Origin: Pseudomonas sp. A34-9
GTDB lineage: Bacteria; Pseudomonadota; Gammaproteobacteria; Pseudomonadales; Pseudomonadaceae
Assembly: GCF_029543085.1 (NCBI RefSeq)
Contig: NZ_CP119967.1
Location: 1,638,501 to 1,702,500 of the forward strand
Length of the DNA stretch: 64,000 bases
Direction of reading: 5' to 3'
Position 1 is the stretch's first letter; each line of letters starts with the position of its first letter. Under the pieces are notes generated by a model, which saw nothing but the letters and a program-made list of their open reading frames with translations, searched no databases and was not told the DNA's origin. This document shows, piece by piece, positions 34,696 through 45,400 of the stretch. The position numbers were made by a program, and so were the translations under genes.

Positions 34696-35050
34696 GGGCC
34701 GCAAGACGAACAGATTGTCGCAGTCCAGTCTTAGACCTTGGGCGGGCCGTGTAAATCAATGGACGTGGCTGGACCTAAGAAGAGAAGCCATGTGTGAGAC
34801 AGACGTCTTAGGGATAGGTTTTCAGTTCTGGACACCGGGTAGGCAGCATGGTGAAAACCGTCGCGATTGTCGGTTGGGTTGGGCCAGGAACACATCCACT
34901 CGGTAGGCCTGCGACAGGTCGAAAACCTTAGCGCACGATTTTTCCGGATTCTGTAGGCATCCCGTAAACAACCCAATCTTACGCTTAAAAATGAGCGGCA
35001 CTTGACGACAGACAGTACGCCGCTGGGCTCTATCTCAAACGGCCCAAGAT
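34696..35050. other. Non-coding stretch between transposon remnant and receiver gene
   Basis: About 355 bp. Short frames are present but none has recognisable protein character; it is probably debris of the same rearrangement. Confidence 0.4.
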
Positions 35051-35476
35051 TCAAGGCTCGCTGCGCAAAAGAGTATGACGCTTGGGATGACCCTTTGGCG
35101 GATCGATAGCCTGCATAAAGCTAATTATCGTCCGTTCATCAGGTGCTCGTAAGAGCTTTTTAATTACCCTTGACTGCAGTGTCGAAATGGAAACGTGCTC
35201 GCCAAGTAGCAGACCATCATAAACCAGCGCATGTCGAATAGCCGGGCAGTTTAGAAGAAAATCATCAAGATCAAAAGTTATATCTGTACCCAAAGCACTG
35301 TTAATTATCAAAAGATCAAACGGCTCGATAGCGTATTCGATCATCGCCAACAATTCTGCAATTGTCTCCACGGGAGCGATTCGGTGATAACCCTGCTGAT
35401 TCAGCATTTTCTCAATACTCAATCGCTGCGCAGGTTGATCGTCAACAACCAAGATACGTAAAGAGGGGGTTGGCAT
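35051..35476 (-). CDS. Degenerate response-regulator receiver domain protein
   Basis: The 141 aa form a single receiver domain. The acidic pair (RILVVDDQPAQRLS, Asp11-Asp12) and the C-terminal Lys (RVIKKLL) remain, but at the phosphorylation position the strand reads FDLLIINSALG: Asn in place of Asp. It therefore cannot be phosphorylated in the normal way and may act as a phosphorylation-independent binder or antagonist. AAGGATC lies 5 bp before ATG. It follows the receiver-EAL gene on the same strand (98-bp gap), so it is probably part of the fimbrial regulatory set. Confidence 0.8.
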   Translation of the reverse strand: MPTPSLRILVVDDQPAQRLSIEKMLNQQGYHRIAPVETIAELLAMIEYAIEPFDLLIINSALGTDITFDLDDFLLNCPAIRHALVYDGLLLGEHVSISTLQSRVIKKLLRAPDERTIISFMQAIDPPKGHPKRHTLLRSEP

Positions 35477-35574
35477 TTTTGATCCTTATATAGTGGGTGA
35501 GTAAACGGCAACTGCAGATGACGATGCGGACCTACAAACTGATGCCATAAACGTTATGGGGAGGTGGTCAAACC

Positions 35575-36783
35575 CTACCTGCCGCTACCTCTGAGTGGGG
35601 CCCGTGACTGAAGCCAGTTAACGAGTTCTTGCTTTTTCATAGGTTTGCCTAAGAAGTAGCCCTGACCCAGCACGCAGCCCAGTTTCACTAATTCACGGTG
35701 CTGGTCTTGAGTTTCGATGCCCTCAGCCACCACAGTCATCCCTAGGGACTCACCCAAAGCGATGGTGCTGCTGATGACTGCCCGAGAACGCGGCCCATCG
35801 TCTAGCGCCTGAATGAACTCACCGTCCAGCTTGATCTCGTTGAAAGGCAACTGACACAAACGTCGTAGCGACGAAAACCCGGAACCAAAATCATCAATTG
35901 ATAATCGGCAACCCATCAGGCGCAAACGCAATAGATTCTCTATGCACTCCGCCGACGCATCCACCAACCCGGTTTCGGTCAACTCGAAGGTCACCCCGGC
36001 CGCTGGTAGCTTGAAACTCGCCAAGGTTTCTTTAATTCGGGAGACCAATCCCACATCTGACAACTGCGAAGGTTGCAGGTTGAATGCAACGTTTAGAGGT
36101 TGACCATGCATCAGATACTGGCGCTGTAAATGCAATCCATGTTCGAGCTGGGCAAAAAATAACTGATTTAATAATTCACAGCGTTCGATGGTTGACATAA
36201 ACACTACAGGCGAAACAATCCCTCCTCTAGGGTGGTTCCAGCGCGTCAAGGCTTCGACGCCTGATACTTGGAGGTTGATCAGATTGACCTTGGGCTGAAA
36301 GTAGGTCTCCATTTGACCCTCCACTATTGCCACGCGGACCTCCTCGTCACTAACTACTATATTCATACAGCGGGATACCGCCGGAGGTGTAGGTTCATTC
36401 TTGTAGCTCATTAGAAGGTCGCTCAACGCATTAATGTTAAAAGGACTACCCACCTCTCCCAACATTTTCAACCCCAGCAAGGGCATCAATTGTCTCGCCG
36501 TTCGCTGCACATCTTCAGCAAGCGAATTGTTGATAATGACCGATCGTACTAATCCGCTAAGCGCCGAACGCCGCAAAAAATCGAGATTTTCCATCCCGTC
36601 TTTATGCAAGTCACACACAACAATATCGACCGGCCCGACTTGGCACAGAACATGCCATGCATGATTAGCAGATGCCGCGTCGAATACCGCGTCACAACCA
36701 AGCCGTCGGACCATATTGACAATGGCCGTCCGCTGAAAAAAATTGTCGTTCAGGACAAGAACGCGCAAGGGCAAAAACAGCAT
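35575..36783 (-). CDS. Receiver-EAL protein (c-di-GMP phosphodiesterase, RocR-like)
   Basis: The 402-aa protein has an N-terminal receiver at about 5-125 with the phospho-Asp in DIVVCDLHKDGM; the acidic pair reads LND and the conserved Lys near position 108 is lost, so signalling may be altered. The EAL domain spans about 150-395: VEALTRWNHPRGG (EAL), FNLQPSQL, FELTETG, SIDDFGSGFSSL (DDFGSG), EIKLDGEF and VVAEGIET. All metal and catalytic residues are present, so it should hydrolyse c-di-GMP. The start at 36783 has GGAGAG 7 bp upstream. It diverges from the fimbrial operon at 37401, like the fimbria-controlling Roc/Pvr proteins of P. aeruginosa. Confidence 0.9.
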   Translation of the reverse strand: MLFLPLRVLVLNDNFFQRTAIVNMVRRLGCDAVFDAASANHAWHVLCQVGPVDIVVCDLHKDGMENLDFLRRSALSGLVRSVIINNSLAEDVQRTARQLMPLLGLKMLGEVGSPFNINALSDLLMSYKNEPTPPAVSRCMNIVVSDEEVRVAIVEGQMETYFQPKVNLINLQVSGVEALTRWNHPRGGIVSPVVFMSTIERCELLNQLFFAQLEHGLHLQRQYLMHGQPLNVAFNLQPSQLSDVGLVSRIKETLASFKLPAAGVTFELTETGLVDASAECIENLLRLRLMGCRLSIDDFGSGFSSLRRLCQLPFNEIKLDGEFIQALDDGPRSRAVISSTIALGESLGMTVVAEGIETQDQHRELVKLGCVLGQGYFLGKPMKKQELVNWLQSRAPLRGSGR

Positions 36784-37018
36784 GAAAACTCTCCGGAAGC
36801 AGTGCAATTTAAGTGGTTTAAGCAACCTTCCATAGTACTGGTACGAAGCATTTTTCTTGTCCTAAACATGATGTACTTGAACGCACGGGTATTAAGATCA
36901 GAGGCGCTATTTCCTCAAGTCTCACAAAACTACAAAATTGAGTTAATTCAATTTGTTTGAGTTTTCGTATATTCAACATTGTTCAACTTTTTAAAACCTC
37001 GAAAAATCCCACCGATAC

Positions 37019-37034
37019 GTAGGAAATTTCCTAC
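37019..37034. promoter_or_regulatory. Palindromic operator candidate, fimbrial promoter copy 1
   Basis: GTAGGAAATTTCCTAC is a perfect 16-bp palindrome. The 14-bp core recurs or nearly recurs at 37076, 48690, 52004, 55448 and 55704. It resembles the RcsAB box and other targets of LuxR-type two-component regulators, one of which is encoded at 46043-46669. Confidence 0.65.
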
Positions 37035-37075
37035 CGGATCGCGGGAGGCGCTGCGCTTTGATGTGATACGGCTCA

Positions 37076-37089
37076 TAGGAATTTTCCTA
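37076..37089. promoter_or_regulatory. Palindromic operator candidate, fimbrial promoter copy 2
   Basis: TAGGAATTTTCCTA: 6-bp perfect arms around a TT centre, 57 bp after copy 1, about five and a half helix turns. Confidence 0.6.
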
Positions 37090-37400
37090 CGTCTTGGTGG
37101 GATGGATCCTACAGTCCATTTCCTTACACTTACACAAAATTGCCGTGTTCAATCTCGAGCTGTTATTTCCACCTACAGAGAAAAGAGACGCTCTTTTACT
37201 GTATAGGTTGAAATCGAAATTGTCGCATTAGTGATGTTGCAGGGCAGGGCTGCATTGTATGCCGCCTCTGGGCGCCGTAGTTGAAAGCTAGCCACATAGT
37301 ATGTCACACGCCAAAAAACGTACCTGTACAAAATAAACATCGCCTATGAGTTATTGGCGACAGTAACACCCATTAACCTTAACGAAGTAACGGAGTTATA

Positions 37401-37979
37401 ATGATTAAGCACGCGTTCTCCCTGGTAGCACTGGCCGCCGCACTGACCTCTGCAAACGTAATGGCTGCTGATAATGCTGCCGGTGGTGTTATTTCCTTCA
37501 GTGGCGCAATTACCGACACTACTTGCACCATCAATGGCGGTAAAAGTGCAGACTTCACCGTTGCCCTGTCGCCTATTTCTGTTGTTGACGCCGGCACCAC
37601 TGTTGGCCCGTTGACCAAAAACAAAAAATCGTTCTCGTTGACCTTCTCGGGTTGCACCTCGGCCGCTGGAACAGCTGGTACTCCGTTGAAAATGTATTTC
37701 TCGTCCGCAGACAATATTTCCACCGACGGTAAGTTTTTGCTGAACAACACCGTCAACGAAAGTGATGCTGCTGTTGCAAAAAACGTCGGTTTCTCGTTGG
37801 CGAAGCCAGGCTCCAGCGCACCAATCCAATTGAACGTGCCGCTTGATACCGGCGTCAGCGGGGCTGCTGCAGCACCTGAAACACTCGTACTCGATGCGTA
37901 CTACTACAAAACCAATACCGCTGCGGCCAAAGTTGGTGCTGTTAGCTCCAACCTGACTTACACCATTTCCTACTTGTAA
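37401..37979 (+). CDS. Fimbrial major subunit (second chaperone-usher operon)
   Basis: The 192-aa protein has a signal peptide (MIKHAFSLVALAAALTSANVMA). The mature pilin has a Cys pair (DTTCTINGG and SGCTSAAG), a central GKFLLNNTVNES loop and the closing strand NLTYTISYL with the penultimate aromatic typical of type 1-like pilins. GGAG lies 6 bp before ATG. First gene of the operon subunit-chaperone-usher-adhesin; a hairpin follows it (37992-38016), which would favour this subunit over downstream genes. Similar to Cup-type major subunits. Confidence 0.9.
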   Translation: MIKHAFSLVALAAALTSANVMAADNAAGGVISFSGAITDTTCTINGGKSADFTVALSPISVVDAGTTVGPLTKNKKSFSLTFSGCTSAAGTAGTPLKMYFSSADNISTDGKFLLNNTVNESDAAVAKNVGFSLAKPGSSAPIQLNVPLDTGVSGAAAAPETLVLDAYYYKTNTAAAKVGAVSSNLTYTISYL

Positions 37980-37991
37980 TACAACCTGTGT

Positions 37992-38016
37992 ACCAGGCTC
38001 GTTCTATGGGCCTGGT
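37992..38016 (+). terminator. Hairpin between major subunit and chaperone genes
   Basis: ACCAGGC / GCCTGGT stem with an 11-nt loop, just after the subunit stop and without a clear T-run. Probably partial termination or 3'-end protection. Confidence 0.45.
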
Positions 38017-38029
38017 TCTGGAACAGATC

Positions 38030-38725
38030 ATGATCAAGCAAGTATTGTTAGCCGGATTACTACTCAGCGCTGTGTCTGCACAGGCCAATATTGTCATCAA
38101 CGGCACTCGTGTTATTTATCCAGAAGCAAACAAAGACGTGATAGTACAACTCGTCAATAACGGCAGTGATTCGTCCTTGGTGCAAGCATGGGTAGATGAT
38201 GGCGACATCAACTCCACACCGGAAACAGCCAACGTTCCGTTCCTCCTGTCTCCGCCTGTTGTCAAAGTTTCTGGCGATAGCGGTCAACAACTCAGGATTA
38301 CAAAAATCGGCGCCCCACTGGTTGCGGATCGGGAATCTGTTTTCTTTCTAAACGTGCTGGACATCCCTCCAACCCCAGAAAACTTACAGGGCGCAAACAG
38401 ACTGCAGCTGGCGATCAAGTCTCGCATAAAAATGTTCTATCGCCCGAGTGGACTAAAGGAAACGGTCAGCAAAAGCGTCGAAAAAGTAGAACTGCAAGCG
38501 GTCGAGAAAGGTTTTAACGTGATCAATAAAGGCGCGTACTTCTTCACACTCGCCAATATTGACCAGCACGACAAAAAACACCTGCTCGCTGATTCCGTCA
38601 TGGTCGCTCCTTTTTCCTCGGCATTCGTCGAGAGCAAAGAGCCCGTCAAGAAAAATACACCCTACATCATGATGTATATCGATGATCTGGGTGCTTACAA
38701 AACCAAAGCTGTCGTATCGCATTGA
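38030..38725 (+). CDS. Periplasmic fimbrial chaperone (PapD/FimC-like)
   Basis: The 231-aa protein has a signal peptide (MIKQVLLAGLLLSAVSAQA). The first Ig-like domain begins NIVINGTRVIYPEANKDVIVQLVNNG with TRVIYP, the classic chaperone signature with the subunit-anchoring Arg. It continues PPVVKVSGDSGQQLRI and ESVFFLNVLDIPP, then NRLQLAIKSRIKMFYRP, with the conserved Lys/Arg that binds the subunit C-terminus. The second domain ends AYKTKAVVSH. A far more standard family member than the chaperone at 4270. Confidence 0.94.
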   Translation: MIKQVLLAGLLLSAVSAQANIVINGTRVIYPEANKDVIVQLVNNGSDSSLVQAWVDDGDINSTPETANVPFLLSPPVVKVSGDSGQQLRITKIGAPLVADRESVFFLNVLDIPPTPENLQGANRLQLAIKSRIKMFYRPSGLKETVSKSVEKVELQAVEKGFNVINKGAYFFTLANIDQHDKKHLLADSVMVAPFSSAFVESKEPVKKNTPYIMMYIDDLGAYKTKAVVSH

Positions 38726-38739
38726 GGTGAGGCCCCAGA

Positions 38740-41235
38740 ATGAAACCGCACAAAACCTTTATTAAAGTCCTCACGGTGTCTTCGCTGTTTCTACTGGATA
38801 AGGCTTATGCGGAAACCTTTGACACCTCGCTGATGGCTGGTAAGTCTCGAGAATCCGATCTCTCACGTTTTTATTCAAGCTCCGAGATACCTGCCGGTAA
38901 GCAGGATATTGATATTTATGTCAATAGCATCTGGAAAGGTCGCTATTCATTAGTATTTGGCGAAGTAAAAGACGATATCAAGATTAGCTACGAGGACAGC
39001 GAGCTTCTTGGGATCAACATGAATGGTTTGCCCGTTGCGCGATCAGCCGCGGACAATCTACAAATCAGCGAATTGGTTCAAGGCGGCTCGTTTCTTTTGG
39101 ATATCAGCACCCTGAGCCTGAAACTGACCGTGCCCCAGTCTTATGTCAATCGCTCGGAGGCCGGTTATGTCGACCCGAAATTCTGGGATCAGGGCGTCCC
39201 GGCATTTTTATTTGGCTACAACGCCATGCATTACAGCGCACAATCGAAAAATGGCGGCTCATCCAGCGACGATTTGTATTCTGGCTTGGATTTCGGCATT
39301 AACTTTGCTGGTTGGCAGTTCCGGGAAAGTAGTTCGCTAAGAAAAAGATCCTCGGAAAACTTCAAGTATCAAAATAACACACGCTATCTTCAGAAGAATA
39401 TTGCTTCTATCACCTCCAACTTCAAGCTCGGTGATTTCTACTCGGCAGGTGATCTCTTTGACTCGATCAGAGTTCGCGGTGTGTCGTTGACCTCCGACAT
39501 CAATATGCTGCCCAACTCCAAACAAGGGTTTTCGCCTATTGTGCGTGGCGTCGCACAAACCAATGCCTTGGTAAAAGTCATACAGAACGGCAACGTGGTT
39601 TATCAGGAGAGCGTACCGCCTGGCGCCTTTACCTTCGACAATATCCAGCCCACCGGGTCCGCTGGCGACCTGACGGTGGTGGTGCGCGAGGCCGATGGTC
39701 GCGAGCAGTCGTTCACTGTACCGTTTTCTGCCGTCCCTAATATGCTCAAGGAAGGGATCAGTAAGTACAGCCTAGTGGCCGGTAAAGTAAACCAGACCAA
39801 TACCGACTATAACCCTGGTTTTATGCAGGGCACGTTGCAGTATGGGTTCAACAATTTGCTGACCGGATATGCAGGCACTACCCTCAGCAATGATTACCGT
39901 GCTTATCTTGTCGGTAGCGGCTTGAACCTACCGATCGGTGCAGTTTCTGTTGACGTGACCCAATCGAATACTCAGTTAAAGAATCAAAGCAAAAGCGGGC
40001 AAAGCGTGCGCGTGTCATACAGTAAATTCCTGGATGTAACGGCAACCAACTTTACCCTGGCGGCATATCGTTACTCTACCGAAGGCTACTACAGCTTCAG
40101 CGATGCCATTTATTCCCAGGAGGGATACCGTCAGCTCGAAAGACAAATCAACGACTATCGAAGCAGACTTGATGAAGATGAAGCTCCGATTCTCGATTTG
40201 AATACTTGGGATGCCTTGCGAAACGCACGCCCACGCAACACCTTCAATTTAAGTTTGAACCAGCGTTTGAACGACAACTGGGGCAGCGTGTTTTTTTCCG
40301 GTACGCAACGTGACTACTGGACAAATAATACCAAAAGTCGTGAGTACCAATTTGGCTACACAAACGCTGTGGGGGAGGTTAATTACAGCCTCTCTGCCAA
40401 CCGCGTCAGAAATTCGAACCGTGACGAAGAAACACGGTTTTATCTCTCAATGACAATGCCCTTTGATATCGCTGGTAGCAGGGCGTATCTCAACAGTGGT
40501 GCGTCATTGGTGGACTCGCGCTATCAGCAAAGTAACGTTAGCGTGAGTGGCAATGCACTGGAGTCAAACCGCCTGAGTTACACCGTAGCGGGCAGTAATC
40601 AAAACGGTGGGAATAACACCGCCAGTGTTAATACCTCCTACCGTAGCAATGTCTCCACCGTGGGCGCCTCTTACGCTGAGTCGTCCGATTATCGACAAAC
40701 CGGCTTAGGTGCTCGAGGCAGTATCGTGATGATTCCTGGGCATGTACTGGCCTCCAATGAGGTCGGTAGCACCATGATGGTCGTCGAGGCACCTAAGGCC
40801 GAAGGCCTGATGGTCAATGGTGATCAAAGTATCGTCACCAACAAAGATGGCTTGGCGCTGGTTCCGTACGCGACACCTTATCGTTTGAACTCAGTGACGT
40901 TGTCCGACAGCGGCAACAGCTCCGGTGCAGAGATTATCGGAAACATTGCTAACGCTGTACCGTTCGCCGGCACAGTTAATCATGTGAAGTTTGAGACAGA
41001 CCAACGTCAATCTTACATCGTGCAGGCGCGCAAGGCAGATGGAGGCCCTCTGCCATTTGGCGCAGAAGTATTGGATAAAACAGGTCAATCTATCGGCTTT
41101 ATTGGTCAAGCCAGTGTCCTATATATTAAATCCGAAGTAAAACCAGAGTATCTAGAGGTTCGACTTAAGAGCGGCAGTTGTATTCTTCGGAAACCTGACC
41201 TGACCACAACTACCACACAAAATACCTGCTATTAG
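38740..41235 (+). CDS. Outer-membrane fimbrial usher (FimD/PapC family)
   Basis: The 831-aa protein has a signal peptide ending DKAYA. The N-terminal chaperone-binding domain begins ETFDTSLMAGKSRESDLSRFYSSSEIPAG, with PAGKQDIDIYVN the usher N-terminal signature. Barrel and plug follow (QGFSPIVRGVAQTNALVKVIQNG; VPPGAFTFDNIQPTGSAGDLTVVVREADG). The C-terminal domain has a Cys pair (SGSCIL ... QNTCY). GAGGTGAGG precedes the ATG. Complete and apparently functional. It exports the subunits of this operon. Confidence 0.95.
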   Translation: MKPHKTFIKVLTVSSLFLLDKAYAETFDTSLMAGKSRESDLSRFYSSSEIPAGKQDIDIYVNSIWKGRYSLVFGEVKDDIKISYEDSELLGINMNGLPVARSAADNLQISELVQGGSFLLDISTLSLKLTVPQSYVNRSEAGYVDPKFWDQGVPAFLFGYNAMHYSAQSKNGGSSSDDLYSGLDFGINFAGWQFRESSSLRKRSSENFKYQNNTRYLQKNIASITSNFKLGDFYSAGDLFDSIRVRGVSLTSDINMLPNSKQGFSPIVRGVAQTNALVKVIQNGNVVYQESVPPGAFTFDNIQPTGSAGDLTVVVREADGREQSFTVPFSAVPNMLKEGISKYSLVAGKVNQTNTDYNPGFMQGTLQYGFNNLLTGYAGTTLSNDYRAYLVGSGLNLPIGAVSVDVTQSNTQLKNQSKSGQSVRVSYSKFLDVTATNFTLAAYRYSTEGYYSFSDAIYSQEGYRQLERQINDYRSRLDEDEAPILDLNTWDALRNARPRNTFNLSLNQRLNDNWGSVFFSGTQRDYWTNNTKSREYQFGYTNAVGEVNYSLSANRVRNSNRDEETRFYLSMTMPFDIAGSRAYLNSGASLVDSRYQQSNVSVSGNALESNRLSYTVAGSNQNGGNNTASVNTSYRSNVSTVGASYAESSDYRQTGLGARGSIVMIPGHVLASNEVGSTMMVVEAPKAEGLMVNGDQSIVTNKDGLALVPYATPYRLNSVTLSDSGNSSGAEIIGNIANAVPFAGTVNHVKFETDQRQSYIVQARKADGGPLPFGAEVLDKTGQSIGFIGQASVLYIKSEVKPEYLEVRLKSGSCILRKPDLTTTTTQNTCY

Positions 41236-41253
41236 AACGAGGCAATAAATATC

Positions 41254-42294
41254 ATGAACAGATTTATTCTTTTACTTGTCGCCTCTACCTTTTTTTGCGG
41301 TACGGCGTATGCAACATGTTATGGTCCACCTATGGTTGATGCTACAAATATCGTGATCGACTTGTCAGATAAGTTAAATGAGCGAAACAAAACATTTACT
41401 TACCAGACCTTTCTACGCATCCCCGCGCTGCCTGAATTAAAATGTACATCTTATGGGAACACCTTTGCATATACGGTTGCAAGTAGGAAAGTGGGTTTTA
41501 ACAATGGGGCGCAATGGGTTGACGTAAAGATCTCACCAATCCCCGATCTTGTTGGTTTGGATGGCGGAACTCATCCCGCGACAGTTTTAAATGCGCCGGT
41601 AACTCTAACATTTACTCTAGATTCAAGTGCGGGAACCAAAGAGGGGCTGACAGAAGGAAATACTTTTAATTATAATGAAGCTGTTATAGTCACAGATCAA
41701 ACTGGCATATCGCCTTTGTACTGGACTTTCAGGATGGGCCTCTGGCTGAGCACCTTTGGTTGGTACTGGACTTATGATGAAAGAGATATGTACCGCCAAA
41801 ATATTACACTTATATACGCTCCTAAAAAAACCACCTGTAGTTTTAATAACGCTGGTTTGATGGTTGATTTACCAAAAATGGGTTTCGCCCAACTCACAAA
41901 AAATCCTCAGCCGGGCTATACACCCTTTACGCTGAATTTCAGTTGTGAAGGCTTACAAAATAATGGCAGTACTGACCGTGCAATTGACATGTTTTTATCC
42001 AGCAATAATTTGCTCCCAAGCGATAACAGCGTATTGATGGATAGAACACCTACGGCGGCACAAGGTGTCGGCATAAAAGTCGTCAAGCGTGACAATCCCA
42101 ACGCACCGGTTGTCTTTTCCACCTCCACCTTAAGTCGAGGAAGTGCTACGTCTATTTTCAGCGCCGCAGCAGGTACTGCGGTCAATAGCAATTTCTCGGT
42201 TGGCATGGGCGCCTACTACTTCCCTTACAACCCTACTCAACTAACCAGCGGTGAGATCAGGGCAACGGCAACGCTGAACATCGTTTATCAGTGA
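41254..42294 (+). CDS. Two-domain fimbrial tip adhesin
   Basis: The 346-aa protein has a signal peptide (MNRFILLLVASTFFCGTAYA). The N-terminal half (about 21-190), with two cysteines (ATCYGPP and LKCTSYG), is unlike pilins and is the presumed receptor-binding domain. The C-terminal half begins KTTCSFNNAGLMVDLPKMGF and ends with the pilin strand EIRATATLNIVYQ. Receptor domain plus pilin domain is the standard tip adhesin build. Last gene of the operon, 18 bp after the usher; AT-rich compared with its neighbours. Confidence 0.85.
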   Translation: MNRFILLLVASTFFCGTAYATCYGPPMVDATNIVIDLSDKLNERNKTFTYQTFLRIPALPELKCTSYGNTFAYTVASRKVGFNNGAQWVDVKISPIPDLVGLDGGTHPATVLNAPVTLTFTLDSSAGTKEGLTEGNTFNYNEAVIVTDQTGISPLYWTFRMGLWLSTFGWYWTYDERDMYRQNITLIYAPKKTTCSFNNAGLMVDLPKMGFAQLTKNPQPGYTPFTLNFSCEGLQNNGSTDRAIDMFLSSNNLLPSDNSVLMDRTPTAAQGVGIKVVKRDNPNAPVVFSTSTLSRGSATSIFSAAAGTAVNSNFSVGMGAYYFPYNPTQLTSGEIRATATLNIVYQ

Positions 42295-42334
42295 GCATTA
42301 GCCCTGCTCAATAAGCGATTGACGGTCAACCACG

Positions 42335-42364
42335 CCAACGACCCTGAGGTAACGGGGTCGTTGG
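42335..42364. terminator. Hairpin between convergent fimbrial operon and sensor kinase gene
   Basis: CCAACGACCC / GGGTCGTTGG, a perfect 10-bp stem with a 10-nt loop; the T-tail is weak (CCATTTCC). Confidence 0.65.
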
Positions 42365-42422
42365 CCATTTCCGAAGTGTTCCCCGCCATGCGTAAATGCA
42401 CCAGACTCTCCTGAACCCCTGC

Positions 42423-45400
42423 TTAGTCAATCAACTCCTCCAGACGCTGCGCCAATGCCTCCATCGCCTCGTGCAAAGCATCTACCGCCTGGGTCAGTCG
42501 CACCGCGTCATGGCCGTTACACTCAGTTTGCAATTGCTCGCAGCACTGGATAAGCCAATGCGCCTTTATGATGCGTGCTCCCCCCTTAACCCGGTGGCCC
42601 AGGTCGGACAGCCCGGTCAAGTCGTGCTCACTGAAGAGTTTGAGCAGCCGTAACAAATCCTCTTCATTGCTACTGGCGAGATCGTGCAACAAGTTATTAA
42701 CCAATGTTCGATCACCATGAGCCAATTGTTCGAGACTGGTCAGGTCAATGCTGTCGGAGAGTGATAATGATCCATCAGCCTCCCATGCATCATCGAACAC
42801 CGACTCCACACCAGATAAGCGCGCAGTCAGGTCCTTCATGCTGATGGGCTTGAATAGGCAATCATCCATGCCAGCTTCCAGGCAGCGATCTTTTTCCTCC
42901 GGCTGCGCATTGGCGGTGAAACCCAGGATCAAGCAAGGCGCAGCGCCCGAATCAGCCTCCTCGGCGCGGATCGCCCTGGCCAGTTCGTAGCCTGTCATCA
43001 CCGGCATATTACAGTCGGTAATCACCACATCGAAATGACCATTGCGCCAGGCACGCAAGCCATGGGCTCCATCCGACTCGTCAGCAACCGTATGTCCCAG
43101 GTAACTCAGCTGCTGCGACAATAGCAAACGGTTGGCCGGATAATCATCGACCACCAGCACTTTCAGCGGTTGGCCGGCTTCGGGTAATTCCGGCTCTGGT
43201 GGGGTTTGCGGCAATGGAGCAAGAACCTTCAGCTCCAATAACACTTCGGCCTCCGTGCCTCGCCCCAGCATGCTACTCAAGTTCAACTCACCCTGCATCA
43301 TCGAACACAGCTTGCGGCTGATCGCCAGCCCTAGGCCTGAACCTCCTATACTCGAATGGCTGGCCTGGCTGAACGGTACGAACAGCCGCTGCTGATCGTC
43401 CTGGGAAATGCCAATACCGGTATCGCGCACCAGCACACGAATACCCATGCTTTCGCTGGCGATCGGACGCGTTACCTCAACACAGACCTGCACCTGCCCG
43501 ACGTCTGTGAACTTGATGGCGTTACCGAGCAGGTTGGACAGTACCTGCTTGAACCGTAACGGGTCGATCAAGACATCTTGGTCGGCTTCGTCATCGAACG
43601 ACAACACAAGGTTCAGTTGCTTCTGCCGGGACAACCCTTCGAATACTCGTACAACCGACACTACAAGGCCTTTGAATGCCGCACGTTGTGGCGCCAATGT
43701 CAGGCGCTCGGACTCGATGCGCACCACATCCAGAATGTCGCCAATCAGTTCCAGAAGCCCACGCGCAGCGTCCGACGCCACTTCGATGGCAAAACGGTCA
43801 AGAATGCCTTGGTCTGCTTTTTTCATGGCCAGCTCCAGCATTCCGACCACTGCGTTCATTGGGGTGCGGATTTCATGGCTCATGGTGGCTAGAAAAGTTG
43901 TTTTCGCCCGATTGGCCTTCTCGGCATCCTGTTTGGCGTCCTTGAGTTCCCCAAGTAGACGCTCGCGATCACTGATATCGATCCAGCCAGCAATGATGCC
44001 CTTGACCTCACCCGCGTTATTACGGAACGGAAGGATCCAGTGATAGGCCGTAATGATCTCGCCGCGGTACAGCATCATTTGGCGGTCAGCCAGCAGCTCT
44101 TTACCACTGTCCATGACTTCCAAATACTGCTGTTCAAACCAGTTCCCACGGCCGGGTTCGCTATCAACGAATTCAGAGGGTCGCGTACCAATGACCTTCT
44201 CGCGAGTACTGCCAATTGCCTCCAAATAACGGCGATTGCATAGGAGCATCCTGGTTTGGCGGTCCCGTACATAGATAGGGTGGGGTAGCCCATCGATCAG
44301 GACGCGCATGAACTCCATTTGTTCTTTCAATGCCTGTTCGGCCACATCGCGTTTCTGAATCAGGCGTCGCAAATAGAGAATCCAGCCGAATGCCACCAAT
44401 AATAAAATCACTGCGATAGCCGAGCCGCGGATGATTTCCAGTTGGTTGGCGTGCGTGCGTTTATTGTCCACCGCGATCTCGCCCCGCCAGCGACTGGTCA
44501 GTTCGTCCAAATCGTGCGGGGAAATACTGCGCATTTCCTTATCCAGGATCGAGTAAAGCTCCAGGGCGCTTCGATCAGTGGCAAGGGCTATTTGCGCGGG
44601 TTGAGTACCCACAACACCACTCACATGCAAACGGGATTCATGCCGAGTAGAAATCAGATAACGAGCATTGACCAGGGTCGTGACAGCGGCATCCGCTTTA
44701 CCCTCTGCGACCATCGATAACGCTCCGTTGGTCTCTCTTGCTTCAACTAGAATAATTTTTGGGTAATGCCGTTCGATGTAACCCTTGATGCCGCTGTCGT
44801 TCCTGATTGCCAGGCGCTTACCAGTCAGTTCCTCCAAGCGGATAAATGGCTCCCCCCCGTTACGAATGCTCAACACATAAGGGTTGGTCAAATAGGACCG
44901 GGTAAAACGCAGTTCGCTGTTGTCAGCGTTCTGGTGGAATGCAGTAATGAAATCCGCCTTGCCATCCTTGATTAACGCCACAAGGCCCTCCAGCGAATCA
45001 GCCCTTACCAATTCGAAGGTAATGCCAGTACGGCGACGAATTATCGCGAGCAGATCAGCGCTGATACCGCGAAAAGTCCCCTGCTGATCGAAAAAGGCTA
45101 GCGGCGGATTGTTCTCTAGTACCCCGACCCTCAGTTGCGGATGATTCGCGAGCCAGCCTCTCTCCTTCGGACTCAGGTCATCTTTGCCACGGTCGCTCAT
45201 AGTGATGGTATCTCCCCCCCAACGCCGCATAATCGCCATGCTTTCTTCCGCTGGGATGGCCATCAGCGCCCGATTGATGAGCTCAAAAAGCTGACGGTCT
45301 TCCATCCGTAATGCAAAACTAATGCTGCTCACTTCAAGGCTCGCAAACTCAACCAGTTGAACTTCGCTCAGGACGTTTCGGTTGATCTGGTAATTGGAGG

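Larger units (their letters stand above)
36784..37400. promoter_or_regulatory. Divergent control region of receiver-EAL gene and second fimbrial operon
   Basis: 617 bp without a gene. It contains two TAGGAA/TTCCTA palindromes (37019-37034 and 37076-37089, 57 bp apart) and AT-rich stretches close to each gene. By position it holds both divergent promoters. Confidence 0.6.

Noticed and set aside
34731..35054. 107-codon minus-strand gene
   Set aside because: Abuts rearrangement debris; codon content and residues are not protein-like.
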